Source: Nitrospira sp. UBA5699
GTDB taxonomy: Bacteria; Nitrospirota; Nitrospiria; Nitrospirales; Nitrospiraceae
Length of the DNA stretch: 18,068 bases
Reading direction: 5' to 3'
Assembly (NCBI GenBank): GCA_002420105.1
Contig: DIHJ01000097.1
Coordinates: 1-18,068, forward strand
Shown here: in pieces, positions 1 to 7,348 of the stretch
How positions within the stretch are numbered: the stretch's first letter is position 1
Layout: each line of letters begins with the position of its first letter
Notes under the pieces: model-generated
What the model was told of the DNA's origin: nothing
Seen by the model: only the letters and a program-made list of their open reading frames with translations
The model's database searches: none
Made by a program: the position numbers and the translations under genes

Positions 1-204
1 CCTAGTCCGTTCTTCTCTTCCTCTTTTTTGAGCTTCATCTCTGGTCTTCTCCATAAGAGGCATTGCCTTCTTCTCAGCATCTTTGAACACCTCTATGCCT
101 TTGGGGTCTCTCGTCGCATAAATCAAATGGAAGTGTGTTCGGTCTTTTTTAGGATGAAGTACGATGGCCGAGCTTGTATATGCAAATGCACCAACACGTT
201 TTAC
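1..204 (-). pseudogene. tcmP: C-terminal part of TcmP in a shifted frame, open at window edge
   Basis: On the minus strand, read from position 204 down to 1, there is an uninterrupted frame of 68 codons. It begins VKRVGAFAYTSSAIVLHPKK and continues through FHLIYATRDPKGIEVF. This follows directly on the sense of the upstream TcmP frame, which otherwise runs into a cysteine-rich nonsense tail. The FHLIYAT...PKG...VF pattern is what I expect of the TcmP C-terminus. The two frames differ by one base: the extra base is the A at position 205 on the plus strand (a T in the coding strand), next to a run of four T. The frame is still open at position 1, so the true stop lies outside the window. It could be a real mutation or a sequencing error. 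Confidence 0.72.
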
Positions 205-871
205 AGCTCTCGCTGTATGCCGTAACGAGGGCGTCTTCTCGATCTTTTTCTTCGAGGCCTTTGAGTTTATCTTTGAACTGGCTCGAACCGAAAAGCTTCA
301 CGAAGCTCTCTTGGGTCTGCGTCTGCGGTGACTCTATGAAACGACGAATATGGCCGGTCATGAAATTAATCAGCACTTCACTAGGGTTTTGCCTTAGGAG
401 AGGAGCAATGGTCTCCATTGCGAATCCAGACCATCCTGTAGGATCAATGAAAATGAAAGGAAAAGAATTGCGGCCACCTGCTTGTACGAACTTTAAGATG
501 TCCTGGACGGCCTCTTCGAGTTTCTTGTTCTTTGTTTCGATTACGACGTCATCTATTTGATCTGCGAAGTGTTTGAGCCTTGTATAGGCAGAAGGAGTCT
601 TTTCGAGGAAGAAGCAGCGAAGCTTTAAGGTTCGCCCTGTTCGAACTTTGTGAATTTCACGCGCTTTGCGCAACTGCTCTAGGGCAATTGCAAATGAGCT
701 ATCCTTGAATTCCTCTGATCGGACTTTCCACGGGCCCGAAAAGCAATCGACGTAGGTAAGGGTCTCCCAGCGTGAACCAACGATAATCGCAAAGCGTTCG
801 AGGTAATGACGGAGAATGAAATGCTTGACGAAGGTTTGTTCGCGGCCGGTGTAAAGTGCGTCGTTGCTCAA
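149..871 (-). CDS. tcmP: Three-Cys-motif partner protein TcmP, N-terminal part (frameshifted)
   Basis: The first 220 or so residues match the TcmP family, which is known mainly as the constant neighbour of three-cysteine DUF5131 (Gp37/Gp68) proteins; its molecular role is not established. Visible marks are GREQTFVKHFIL near the start, YVDCFSGPW around residue 40, FFLEKTPSAY, and FIFIDPTG, an arrangement reminiscent of a class I methyltransferase fold (inference). The start is a TTG that overlaps the TGA of the upstream gene by four bases (868-871), which suggests translational coupling. The last about 17 residues, starting with CKTCWCICIY, are out-of-frame sequence; the proper C-terminus lies in the frame covering 1-204. 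As read, the product is 240 residues and probably non-functional unless the shift is a sequencing error. Confidence 0.82.
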   Translation of the reverse strand: MSNDALYTGREQTFVKHFILRHYLERFAIIVGSRWETLTYVDCFSGPWKVRSEEFKDSSFAIALEQLRKAREIHKVRTGRTLKLRCFFLEKTPSAYTRLKHFADQIDDVVIETKNKKLEEAVQDILKFVQAGGRNSFPFIFIDPTGWSGFAMETIAPLLRQNPSEVLINFMTGHIRRFIESPQTQTQESFVKLFGSSQFKDKLKGLEEKDREDALVTAYSESCKTCWCICIYKLGHRTSS

Positions 872-1677
872 CGGAGTGCTTCAGCAGGGTGCAAGGCTTC
901 TATCTCTTCAATGAAAGCTAGGCATTGTTGGTAGTCCATCACCGGTATTTCTGTGCGCTGAGGAAATTCATCATAAGTCTTGCCGTCGAGGGATCGGCCA
1001 GACTCACTTTTTCGAACACCGCCCCATTGTTTGAAAAAGAAAGGAACTTTAGCCTTTCGACACTGGTTGCGGATTGAAAGTACCCACGATTTGTTCATAG
1101 ATCTGGCGCCAGCCCCGCTTTCCCCACCGACAATCACCCAGCTAATTCCAGAGAGCCCAAATGCTCCCAAGTCTTCAAGTAAGGGCTCGATGGAAAGGAA
1201 TCGAATTCCCGCTGGAGATGCCTGCAAATGCGCAATCCGTTCTAGCCCGTGCTTTTTATTCTCGACGCTGACCCCCCACCAAATATGCGGCAGGCTCGCA
1301 GCGAAATTGAGCTTGGTTTGCAGCATTTCTTGCATCCGCTCCGAGCGCTTAGTGAGGACCTGGTATGTGTGCCAATTAGCGAGTTGCATCACACGAACAA
1401 CTGATGCGATGTACTCGTCAGGTACATCTTCTTGGAACAAATCGCTCATTGAGTTCACAAAGATCATCTTGGGCTTACGCCAGCGAAGAGGTTCGGTCAG
1501 TTTCTCTGGTACCAATCGCAAATCAAATCCATATTCGTACGGGTGACCAGGAACGCCACGAAAGCGTTCGGCAAATGTCTCTGCATAGCAGTTTGCGCAG
1601 CCAGGACTGACCTTGGAGCAACCCCTAACGGGATTCCATGTTGCGTCAGTCCATTCTATTTTGGAGTTGTCGCTCAT
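868..1677 (-). CDS. DUF5131 / phage Gp37-Gp68 family three-cysteine protein
   Basis: A 269-residue protein of the DUF5131 family, first named from phage proteins Gp37/Gp68. The N-terminus has IEWTDATWNPVRGC, then cysteines at residues 20, 27 and 30 (C-x6-C-x2-C), which resembles the CxxxCxxC iron-sulfur motif of radical SAM enzymes with different spacing. Other family marks are WWGVSVEN, IRFLSIEPLL, VIVGGESG and FFFKQWGG. The ATG at 1677 is chosen over an ORF extension to 1791 because the family begins with the short IEWTD segment; an AGGA lies about 12 bases upstream. It is followed by tcmP with a four-base overlap. The catalysed reaction is unknown. The locus is visibly AT-richer than the genes to its right, so it was probably acquired horizontally. 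Confidence 0.88.
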   Translation of the reverse strand: MSDNSKIEWTDATWNPVRGCSKVSPGCANCYAETFAERFRGVPGHPYEYGFDLRLVPEKLTEPLRWRKPKMIFVNSMSDLFQEDVPDEYIASVVRVMQLANWHTYQVLTKRSERMQEMLQTKLNFAASLPHIWWGVSVENKKHGLERIAHLQASPAGIRFLSIEPLLEDLGAFGLSGISWVIVGGESGAGARSMNKSWVLSIRNQCRKAKVPFFFKQWGGVRKSESGRSLDGKTYDEFPQRTEIPVMDYQQCLAFIEEIEALHPAEALR

Positions 1678-1777
1678 GACCGAAGAATTCCTATCCGTGT
1701 CAGCTAGTTTAGCCCAAATTGGATGACAAGGGAATTGCGTCAGATCCAGAGAGGGCAGTTGCAATGAAATGATTACA

Positions 1778-2473
1778 TTATGGCTGATCAAACTGCCACC
1801 GCCCGCGGCGGTCGGGGAGTCCGACGGCCGCGGCGAGATGCCGGGTGAACTCCCGGCGGGGAATCTCTTCGGCGCCGAGCCGCAGGACGTGCGGCGAGGA
1901 TTGCTGGCAGTCGAAGATGCGGAACTTCCACGCGCGGAGCTGGCGCAGCAACGTCACCAGCGCCACTTTTGAGGCGTCCCCCGCCCGGGAGAACATCGAT
2001 TCCCCGAAGAACGCGCCGCCGATCGCGACTCCGTAGAGCCCGCCGACCAGCCGTCCCTCCTGCCAGGTTTCGACCGAATGGGCATGGCCCAGTTCGTGGA
2101 GCGCCGAATAGGCCTCCACCATCGCGGGCGTGATCCAGGTGCCGCCTTCGGGATACTGAGGGCGGGGGCCGGCGCATTGGATCATCACGTCGCGGAAACA
2201 GGCATCGAGCGTCACGGTGAAGCGGCCGCGCCGGATCGTCCGTTCGAGGCTGCGCGAGACATGGAGCTTTTCCGGGAAGAGAACCGCACGCGGATCGGGC
2301 GACCACCAGAGGATCGGTTGATCGTCGTTGTACCAGGGAAAGATGCCGTGACGGTAGGCTTCAAGCAGCCGTGTGGGCCGCAGGTCGCCGCCGACGGCGA
2401 GCAGGCCTTCCGGGGTCGCCGTCTCGACCGGCGGAAAGCGCACATCCTGAGGATGTCGGCTCAGCCTGAACAT
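1778..2473 (-). CDS. aat: Leucyl/phenylalanyl-tRNA--protein transferase
   Basis: A 231-residue cytoplasmic enzyme that moves Leu or Phe from aminoacyl-tRNA to the N-terminus of proteins beginning with Arg or Lys, marking them for ClpAP degradation (bacterial N-end rule). The length fits the family (about 230). Diagnostic stretches are FPPVETATPEGLLAVGG, GIFPWYND, ILWWSPDPRAVL, GTWITPAMVEAY, SVETWQEGRLVGGLYGV, GGAFFGESMFSRA and FDCQ. The ATG at 2473 gives the normal family N-terminus; the frame stays open upstream to 2806, but that part lies inside the preceding gene. It sits 14 bases after the stop of the 564-residue secreted protein on the same strand, so the two are probably cotranscribed. 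No strong ribosome site is visible. Confidence 0.95.
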   Translation of the reverse strand: MFRLSRHPQDVRFPPVETATPEGLLAVGGDLRPTRLLEAYRHGIFPWYNDDQPILWWSPDPRAVLFPEKLHVSRSLERTIRRGRFTVTLDACFRDVMIQCAGPRPQYPEGGTWITPAMVEAYSALHELGHAHSVETWQEGRLVGGLYGVAIGGAFFGESMFSRAGDASKVALVTLLRQLRAWKFRIFDCQQSSPHVLRLGAEEIPRREFTRHLAAAVGLPDRRGRWQFDQP

Positions 2474-2487
2474 GGCTGAGAAGGTGC

Positions 2488-4182
2488 TTACCCTTTCTTG
2501 TCTTCCGCCGACGCGAGCAGGGGCTGGAAAATCGGATCGGCGTCCAGGACCATCTTGAGCTGCTCGGACCCGATGAAGAAGTTCCAGACGTCCGGCGTCT
2601 GGCCCGGAATCTCGGCGAACCACCGCTTGGCCTGGGTCAAGCATTCCATGATGGCCCGATTGTCCCGGTTCGGCGAGAAGAGCAGGCTGTAGGCCTTGGT
2701 GTATTCCGCCAGAAATTTGTCCAGCGGAATCTCGGCGAACTTCAGGGCTTCTTCCGCTTCCTGATAGGCGAGCCGCACGTCCGGATCGTCGAAGTTGCGG
2801 TTCCACGCCACCTTATTGACGCGGGACCAGGCCAGCTGCAGGAGCGCCTCGGCTTTTCCCGCCTTGCGTTCCGCGGGGACGTCCTTGACCAGCTTCTCAT
2901 GGACCTCGATGGCGAGTTCCTGGTCGTTGTTCCAGCGGAGCGCGGCGCCCCAGCGGAACCGGTTGTCCAGTTGCTCCGGCCGCACTTCGGCCAGGGTGCG
3001 CAGTGCGGGCAGGAGACGATACAGATAGTCCGCCGTGGTGGGCTTGTCGAACCCGCCGATTTCCATGCCCAGGGAGAGATCCACCCGCGTCGATTGCGCA
3101 TAGATGTTCCAATAGTGCTCGTTGACGACCATGGCGAGCGCGGGATCCTTGACGACAAGATGATGTCCGGGCATGGCGTCCTGCAGAATCACGGCATAGA
3201 GATGCCGCGTCAGGACCGTGAGCGCGTCGGGCTGATTCGGGTCGATGATCAGCACACGGTTGAGCAGCGCAATCCGATCGCGCAAGCCGGGAAAGGTGGC
3301 GGCGCGCGCGGATGCGGCCACCAGCACTCCCGGCACATCCTCCGGGCCCCACCACACGAGCGAATCCGGAACGGCTGTGCTGAATTCCGTCACGAACGGC
3401 ACGATCTCCTGGGCGATTCCCTCCACCGGGGCTCCGTCCTGCACCAGCCGATTGACCACCGCCGCGTCGCCCGGGAATCCGTGTTTCTTCAGGCCGGACA
3501 ACACCACCCATTGCAGGGTGAGGGTCTTGATCGCCCGTCTGGCCGGCTTGACCGTGTTTGTCCATTTGACGGTGCCCGGCGCCTTGGTGATCGGAGCGGT
3601 GAGCGGATCCTGATAGCCGACGCTCATCGTGACCAGTGTCGCGGGAACGGAGATCACCGGCTGATTCGGGCGCAGGCGGAACGAGCCGTTCGGCAAGGAT
3701 CTGGCGGCGAGCGTCTTAAGATGCAGGCCGCTGCCGGGAGGGGAAAGGCCGATGTCGTCCATCACGAAGGCGGAGGCCGGATAGCGGGAGAGGTCTTCGC
3801 GGAAGTACGGCAGGGCGCCGTTGCTGGGCCAGAGCACGTCCATCCCGATGTCGATTCTCGCCAGGGCCGATTCGTGAGAAGCCTTGATCTCTTTCCAACA
3901 GGCGTCATAGGAGGAATCGGACTTGTCCGGATAGGCCGTCAGTCCGGATTTCGAAGCCGCCACCAGCCGGTACTGGCAGGCGAAATCCAGCTTGGCGACG
4001 TCGACCGCCTCGCCTTTGGACACGGCTTCGGCATAGCGCAGGGCGACGGAAGCGGCCGCAGAAGCGCCCTTCGAGGTCTTCTGGGCCGGCGCCGCCTCGG
4101 CGGCGGCCCAGATTCCGAAGAGGGCAAAAACACACGCCAGGACCGCAAAGCTTGATCGTGTCGGAGACCATGGCTTGATCAT
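2488..4182 (-). CDS. Conserved secreted hypothetical protein, 564 aa, TPR-like C-terminus
   Basis: I do not recognise a named family. The first 30 residues are a clear export signal: basic start, hydrophobic core around 12-28 (FAVLACVFALFGIWAAA) and an AEA-A cleavage site. The mature N-terminal third has mixed strand-like sequence. From about residue 300 the protein is helical with repeat-like elements, for example LNRVLIIDPNQPDALTVLTR, ALRWNNDQELAIEVHEKLV and AYQEAEEALKFAEIP, which suggest degenerate tetratricopeptide repeats and hence protein contacts in the periplasm. The ATG at 4182 is preceded by a good ribosome site (GAAGGAG about 9 bases upstream). It follows the cytochrome c gene by 94 bases and precedes aat by 14. 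Function is unknown. Confidence 0.8.
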   Translation of the reverse strand: MIKPWSPTRSSFAVLACVFALFGIWAAAEAAPAQKTSKGASAAASVALRYAEAVSKGEAVDVAKLDFACQYRLVAASKSGLTAYPDKSDSSYDACWKEIKASHESALARIDIGMDVLWPSNGALPYFREDLSRYPASAFVMDDIGLSPPGSGLHLKTLAARSLPNGSFRLRPNQPVISVPATLVTMSVGYQDPLTAPITKAPGTVKWTNTVKPARRAIKTLTLQWVVLSGLKKHGFPGDAAVVNRLVQDGAPVEGIAQEIVPFVTEFSTAVPDSLVWWGPEDVPGVLVAASARAATFPGLRDRIALLNRVLIIDPNQPDALTVLTRHLYAVILQDAMPGHHLVVKDPALAMVVNEHYWNIYAQSTRVDLSLGMEIGGFDKPTTADYLYRLLPALRTLAEVRPEQLDNRFRWGAALRWNNDQELAIEVHEKLVKDVPAERKAGKAEALLQLAWSRVNKVAWNRNFDDPDVRLAYQEAEEALKFAEIPLDKFLAEYTKAYSLLFSPNRDNRAIMECLTQAKRWFAEIPGQTPDVWNFFIGSEQLKMVLDADPIFQPLLASAEDKKG

Positions 4183-4220
4183 GACGGCTCGACTCCTTCA
4201 ATAAGCAGGATGAAGGCGAT

Positions 4221-4250
4221 ACTCTACCACGCGGATTTTCCGATCCGAAA
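4221..4250 (-). promoter_or_regulatory. Candidate promoter before the 564-aa secreted protein
   Basis: On the minus strand a possible extended -10, TGG-TAGAGT (hexamer at 4221-4226), lies 18 bases after a weak TTTCGG (4245-4250). It would start a leader of roughly 30 bases containing the GAAGGAG ribosome site. The -35 match is poor, so readthrough from the sigma-factor operon is equally possible. Confidence 0.3.
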
Positions 4251-4276
4251 GGGGCGGGAGAGCCGATTCGTGGTCG

Positions 4277-4666
4277 TTACGGGGCCGGCGGCGGGGGCGT
4301 CGCGGAGCGGGAGAATCGCACGAGCGACCGGATGTAGGCGAGGACGGCCATCTGCTGGTCGTCGGAGAGCCGGTCCTTCCAGCCCTCCATCGCCGTGCGG
4401 GGCCGTCCGTTGGCGATGATCTTCAGCAGATCCTGATCCGTCTTGGCCGAGGTGTGGGCCGAGATCAAGTTCCCGGGACGGGGAGAGAGCGAGAGGGCCT
4501 GCTTGCCGTCGCCGCGCCCTTCGGGGCCGTGGCAGGCGGTGCAATGCCGTTCGTACAGCGCGTGACCCTCTTCGAGCCTGGCCGGCTCGGGCAGGGCGGC
4601 GAAGGATGGGCCGACGGTTCCGATCGACCCGGCGATGAGGAGGACGAGGCCGACGAGCATGGTCAT
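4277..4666 (-). CDS. Periplasmic monoheme cytochrome c
   Basis: A 129-residue protein with a signal peptide (hydrophobic core residues 3-18, likely cleavage after SFA at about 23) followed by one class I cytochrome c domain. The heme-binding CTACH motif is at residues 42-46, and the probable distal heme ligand is Met93 in TAMEGW. The HCTACHGPEGRGDG context is typical of small electron-carrying or sensor-like c-type cytochromes. The C-terminus is proline-rich. The ATG overlaps the last codons of the anti-sigma gene by four bases (4663-4666), so it is the third cistron of a tight sigma, anti-sigma, cytochrome operon. The partner redox enzyme is not in the window. Cytochrome identity is secure; its role is open. 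Confidence 0.9.
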   Translation of the reverse strand: MTMLVGLVLLIAGSIGTVGPSFAALPEPARLEEGHALYERHCTACHGPEGRGDGKQALSLSPRPGNLISAHTSAKTDQDLLKIIANGRPRTAMEGWKDRLSDDQQMAVLAYIRSLVRFSRSATPPPPAP

Positions 4667-4974
4667 CGGGACCGCCGTGGTTGCGCGTTCTGTAGAATTT
4701 CCAGGCGCAGCGAGGCCCGCTCGCCCGCGGACAGCTCCGGCGCCGGGCTATGGCGGCAGAGGGTCACCGTCTGCCGGAGGGAGGCGATGAACTCTTCGCA
4801 CTTGGGACAGGCGCCCAGATGACGGCGAAGTTCCCCGCAAATGTCGGAGGGCAGTTCGTCGTCGATATAGGCGGACAGCTGCCGCAGAATATCCAGGCAC
4901 CGGCCTTCGCCGGACGGATGAGGATGAGCCGTCGCCCGGCCTCGGCCCGTGCGAGCCGGCTTTTTCTTAGTCAT
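4663..4974 (-). CDS. Zinc-finger anti-sigma factor (ZAS type), soluble
   Basis: A 103-residue small protein with the anti-sigma zinc motif H-x3-C-x2-C at His52, Cys56 and Cys59 (RRHLGACPKCEEF), in the usual frame of LRQLSAYIDDELP before it. Proteins of this kind hold an ECF sigma factor inactive. There is no membrane segment, so it is cytoplasmic, as in redox-sensing RsrA-like anti-sigmas. Additional cysteines at 26, 46 and 73 could take part in disulfide switching (inference). Its start overlaps the end of the sigma gene by eight bases and its end overlaps the cytochrome start by four. The basic N-terminal 14 residues are unusual. The ATG at 4974 is preceded by sigma coding sequence. Confidence 0.87.
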   Translation of the reverse strand: MTKKKPARTGRGRATAHPHPSGEGRCLDILRQLSAYIDDELPSDICGELRRHLGACPKCEEFIASLRQTVTLCRHSPAPELSAGERASLRLEILQNAQPRRSR

Positions 4975-5605
4975 GGTCGGCCCCTCCCGTCCCCGCCTCC
5001 GGTTCGGCTCCGTGGTGTTCCCGCGTGATCCCGTGCGCGCTGAGTTCCCGTCTCACGAAGAGGCGGGCGCGATGGAGTCGCGATTTCACCGCTCGTTCGT
5101 TCGCCCCCATGATCGCACCGACTTCCTTGGCGCTCAATCCTTCCATGTCGCGCAGGACCAGCGTCATCCGGTATTTCTTCGGTAGCTTGCCGATGGCCCG
5201 GTCGAGAGCTTCCCGTAATTGCTTGTTCTGGAGCGCCTCCTCGGGGGTAAGACCGTCCATCGGAATCTGCAGGCGGAATTCCCCGTCCGAGGTGGGCACG
5301 AACTCGTCGAGCGACAGCTCGCGATCCGGCTCCCCCTTGCGCTTGCGCCGCATGCGCATGCAGGCCCGGGAGGCGATGGTGTACAGCCAGGTGGAGACCC
5401 GGGCATCGCCGCGGAAGTCCTTGAGCCCCCGATAGGCGTTCAGAAACGTCTCCTGCACGAGATCCTTGGCCGACTCCGCTTCCCCGCAGAGCCGGTGGGC
5501 GTAGCGGAAGATCAGGTCGACGTAATCCCGATACAGCTTATCAAATTCCGGGGTCTCCGGTGCGGACCGCGGCGGTTTGGGCTGCTGTGGTGCAAGGGGG
5601 CGCAT
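4967..5605 (-). CDS. ECF RNA polymerase sigma factor
   Basis: A 212-residue sigma70-family factor of the ECF group. Region 2 spans about residues 20-90 with FDKLYRDYVDLIFRYAHRLC and the core-binding DLVQETFLNAYRGL (48-61). Region 4 spans about 135-190 with LDRAIGKLPKKYRMTLVLRD, EGLSAKEVGAIM and ERAVKSRLHRAR as the helix-turn-helix. It directs RNA polymerase to a stress or signal regulon and is presumably held by the anti-sigma encoded next. The ATG at 5605 lies only 12 bases after a TAGACT hexamer with TTGACA upstream, so the mRNA leader would be very short and no ribosome site is seen. The C-terminal tail after about 195 is Gly/Glu-rich and poorly conserved. Target genes cannot be deduced here. 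Confidence 0.93.
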   Translation of the reverse strand: MRPLAPQQPKPPRSAPETPEFDKLYRDYVDLIFRYAHRLCGEAESAKDLVQETFLNAYRGLKDFRGDARVSTWLYTIASRACMRMRRKRKGEPDRELSLDEFVPTSDGEFRLQIPMDGLTPEEALQNKQLREALDRAIGKLPKKYRMTLVLRDMEGLSAKEVGAIMGANERAVKSRLHRARLFVRRELSAHGITREHHGAEPEAGTGGADHD

Positions 5606-5617
5606 CGTGGTGCGCTG

Positions 5618-5647
5618 AGTCTAGGGAGTCCGACCGGGGGCTGTCAA
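5618..5647 (-). promoter_or_regulatory. Candidate sigma70 promoter of the sigma-factor operon
   Basis: Minus strand: TTGACA at 5642-5647 (perfect -35), 18-base spacer, TAGACT at 5618-5623. The predicted transcription start is about 5611, only some six bases before the ATG at 5605. The match to the housekeeping consensus suggests constitutive transcription, with control at the protein level by the anti-sigma. Confidence 0.65.
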
Positions 5648-5666
5648 ACCGGAAAATGCGCCGGAT

Positions 5667-6524
5667 TCAGAACGGGGCGGTCGTGGGAGCGACCGGGGCC
5701 GCGCTGCCTCGAGGGGCGGACTTGCCGGCCTTGGCCGATTCGACGGCCACCCGGCCGTTGTCGATCTGCAGCGTGAGCGCATGCCCGACCTTCACGGGAG
5801 GCAGGCCGATCTTGGCGTTGACCATGACGACTCCGACGGGCGTGCGGAGAAAGACGAAGTTGGATTTGAGCTTGGATACGGTACCGGACAGCAGCACGCG
5901 GGCCTGGGAGCCGGCCGGAGGCGCTTGGCTGATCTGGAGGTCGAATTGCAGATCATGGACGCCCACGACGGTCTGTGACTCGTCGACCTCGACGGTCAGC
6001 TGATCGCCTTCCCGATAGGCGGAGAGTTTCTGCTCCTGCGTGCCGGGATGCACGGTCTGCTCGCCGTCCGCAGTCCACCAGCGGAGGGTCTTCGAATCGT
6101 CCGGTCCCGGCGCCATCGGTCCGCTGAGGTACCGGTGGACCAGGGAACCGTCGCTCCGCTTCCGAATCTCGACCACCGCACTGCGTTCATGCACCCAGAA
6201 TGCGACCTCGTGCGAGCCCTTGAGGTCTTTCAACGTCGTTTTCGAACTGAGCGTCAGCAGTCCGACCGGGGTCCTCAGGAAGACGATCCCGGCCTTGGTC
6301 CGCCAGACCGATCCGCGCAAGGCGATGGAGGGATCGGCTTCGGCCCGCTCCGCGTCGGCGGGAGCCCGGTCCGGTTCCGGTGCTTGAGTGGTCGTGTCGG
6401 CCGGTGCGGCCTCCTGTTCTGCCTTGGTTTCCGGCGCAGCGGACAGCCAAACGGCGAGACAGATTGCAAGGGTGAGCAGAGGATGTTGCCGCAGTTCAAA
6501 AGGTTGACGGGCGGTACGAGTCAT
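5667..6524 (-). CDS. Secreted hypothetical protein with two copies of a VFLRTPVG domain
   Basis: A 285-residue protein not assignable to a named family. Residues 12-35 form a signal peptide (hydrophobic core LLTLAICLAVWLSAA). A Pro/Ala/Glu-rich linker follows to about 65. Two copies of a roughly 50-residue beta-rich module follow: residues 69-120 (LRGSVWRTKAGIVFLRTPVG) and 212-262 (LSGTVSKLKSNFVFLRTPVG). Each has the pattern L-x-G-x-V, then VFLRTPVG, then a short hydrophobic strand and a V..A/V.EI-like end. The middle part (about 125-205) has tryptophans and EGDQLTVEVDESQTVVGV, perhaps a third, diverged copy. This looks like an exported beta-sandwich or OB-like binding protein (inference). 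It has its own promoter and lies 61 bases before the sigma operon on the same strand. Confidence 0.78.
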   Translation of the reverse strand: MTRTARQPFELRQHPLLTLAICLAVWLSAAPETKAEQEAAPADTTTQAPEPDRAPADAERAEADPSIALRGSVWRTKAGIVFLRTPVGLLTLSSKTTLKDLKGSHEVAFWVHERSAVVEIRKRSDGSLVHRYLSGPMAPGPDDSKTLRWWTADGEQTVHPGTQEQKLSAYREGDQLTVEVDESQTVVGVHDLQFDLQISQAPPAGSQARVLLSGTVSKLKSNFVFLRTPVGVVMVNAKIGLPPVKVGHALTLQIDNGRVAVESAKAGKSAPRGSAAPVAPTTAPF

Positions 6525-6623
6525 TGGAAGCGGTGTGGAATTGGTCGGATGGAATTTCCCAGAAAAACGTCCTTGTCCGGTGACGGAGCGTTGCGGGATC
6601 CGGGATCGTGCGATCTCAGTGGG

Positions 6624-6652
6624 AATTAACCATGATGTTCCCGAGGAGTCAA
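6624..6652 (-). promoter_or_regulatory. Candidate sigma70 promoter of the duplicated-domain gene
   Basis: Minus strand: TTGACT at 6647-6652, a 17-base spacer, and TTAATT at 6624-6629, embedded in otherwise GC-rich DNA. The predicted start near 6617 leaves a leader of about 90 bases before the ATG at 6524. I saw no recognisable riboswitch in the leader and no clear ribosome site in front of the ATG. Confidence 0.6.
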
Positions 6653-6692
6653 GCTGAAAGCCGCGGCGGGCGATCGGGGCGGGCGGACGGGA

Positions 6693-7085
6693 TCAGTGGA
6701 TGGGACGACCGAGGTCCGTCGGTGCGGTTGCAGAGCCGTTGCTCCGGTTTTCCCGGATCATCTGGTCGGCCGAGGGAGAGCAGAGTTGAAGGGTCAGAAT
6801 CATGCGGGGTTCCTGTCCATCCGATCCCGGCATGCCGAACCCGCGAAGCAGCAGCGCCGGCGTGACCATGTGGCAGACGCGGCGCATTTCCACTTCCGCC
6901 CATCGGTGGCCGCCCGCATGACGGCGAAGCTCCGCCAGCAGGCCGCCGCAGAATTCGGTGAGGATCGCCGGCAGGGACTCGGGCGACAGGTGGGGCCAGA
7001 GTTCATGCGCCTCGCCGAACAGTGCCATGAGGGTCCGCGCCTTTCCATTCATATGGAGGATGCGCATCGAAGAGGAGAGGATCAT
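6693..7085 (-). CDS. PAS-like hypothetical protein, about 130 aa
   Basis: The N-terminal pattern DAGLMILSSSMRILHMNGKA resembles the start of a PAS sensor domain, as in Nitrospira-style regulators. It is followed by a helical LPAILTEFCGGLLAELRRH segment and by VEMRRV...PALLLRGFGMPG, which would be the PAS beta strands. The C-terminus (after about 100) is polar, and no helix-turn-helix, kinase or other output domain follows, so it may be a stand-alone sensor or a shortened regulator. The ATG at 7085 is my choice; the frame is open upstream to 7334, and a start somewhat further upstream cannot be excluded because no ribosome site is visible. It lies downstream of der on the same strand. Assignment is from pattern memory and is tentative. 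Confidence 0.5.
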   Translation of the reverse strand: MILSSSMRILHMNGKARTLMALFGEAHELWPHLSPESLPAILTEFCGGLLAELRRHAGGHRWAEVEMRRVCHMVTPALLLRGFGMPGSDGQEPRMILTLQLCSPSADQMIRENRSNGSATAPTDLGRPIH

Positions 7086-7348
7086 CAGGCCCGCGTCGGG
7101 TGAGGAAGAGGAGTCGGAACGGGCGCCTTCCCGAGCGACCGTTCCCGGCAGATCGCAGAAATGGCGGTGCGGCTGGTCGGCCCGGCTTCGTCGAGATGGT
7201 TGTGCCACCGGTCTCCTTCCGGAAAATGCCGTGACGATTGTGCAAGTGTTGCGCCCGCATCGCCGGGAGAAGGGGAGCGGGAAAGGTTGAGAAATCGAGC
7301 CGCCGGCCTGCCCCCAGAGCCGACTGCCGTACAAAGGCCGCCGTCGGG

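Noticed and set aside
28..225. 65-codon plus-strand frame at the left edge
   Set aside because: Antisense to the C-terminal TcmP frame, which has family-like sequence.
1678..1777. Promoter TTGTCA with TAGCTG 17 bases downstream before DUF5131
   Set aside because: The -10 match is too poor to list as a feature, although a promoter somewhere in these 100 bases is likely.
1678..1791. Extension of the DUF5131 protein to the ATG at 1791
   Set aside because: The added residues have no family match, overlap the end of aat, and the ATG at 1677 gives the normal N-terminus.
2474..2806. Extension of aat upstream of the ATG at 2473
   Set aside because: It lies within the preceding gene in another frame and has no similarity to Aat, whose family starts at FRLSR.
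2899..4155. 418-codon plus-strand frame
   Set aside because: Antisense to the 564-residue secreted protein, which has a signal peptide and a ribosome site; the shadow has neither.
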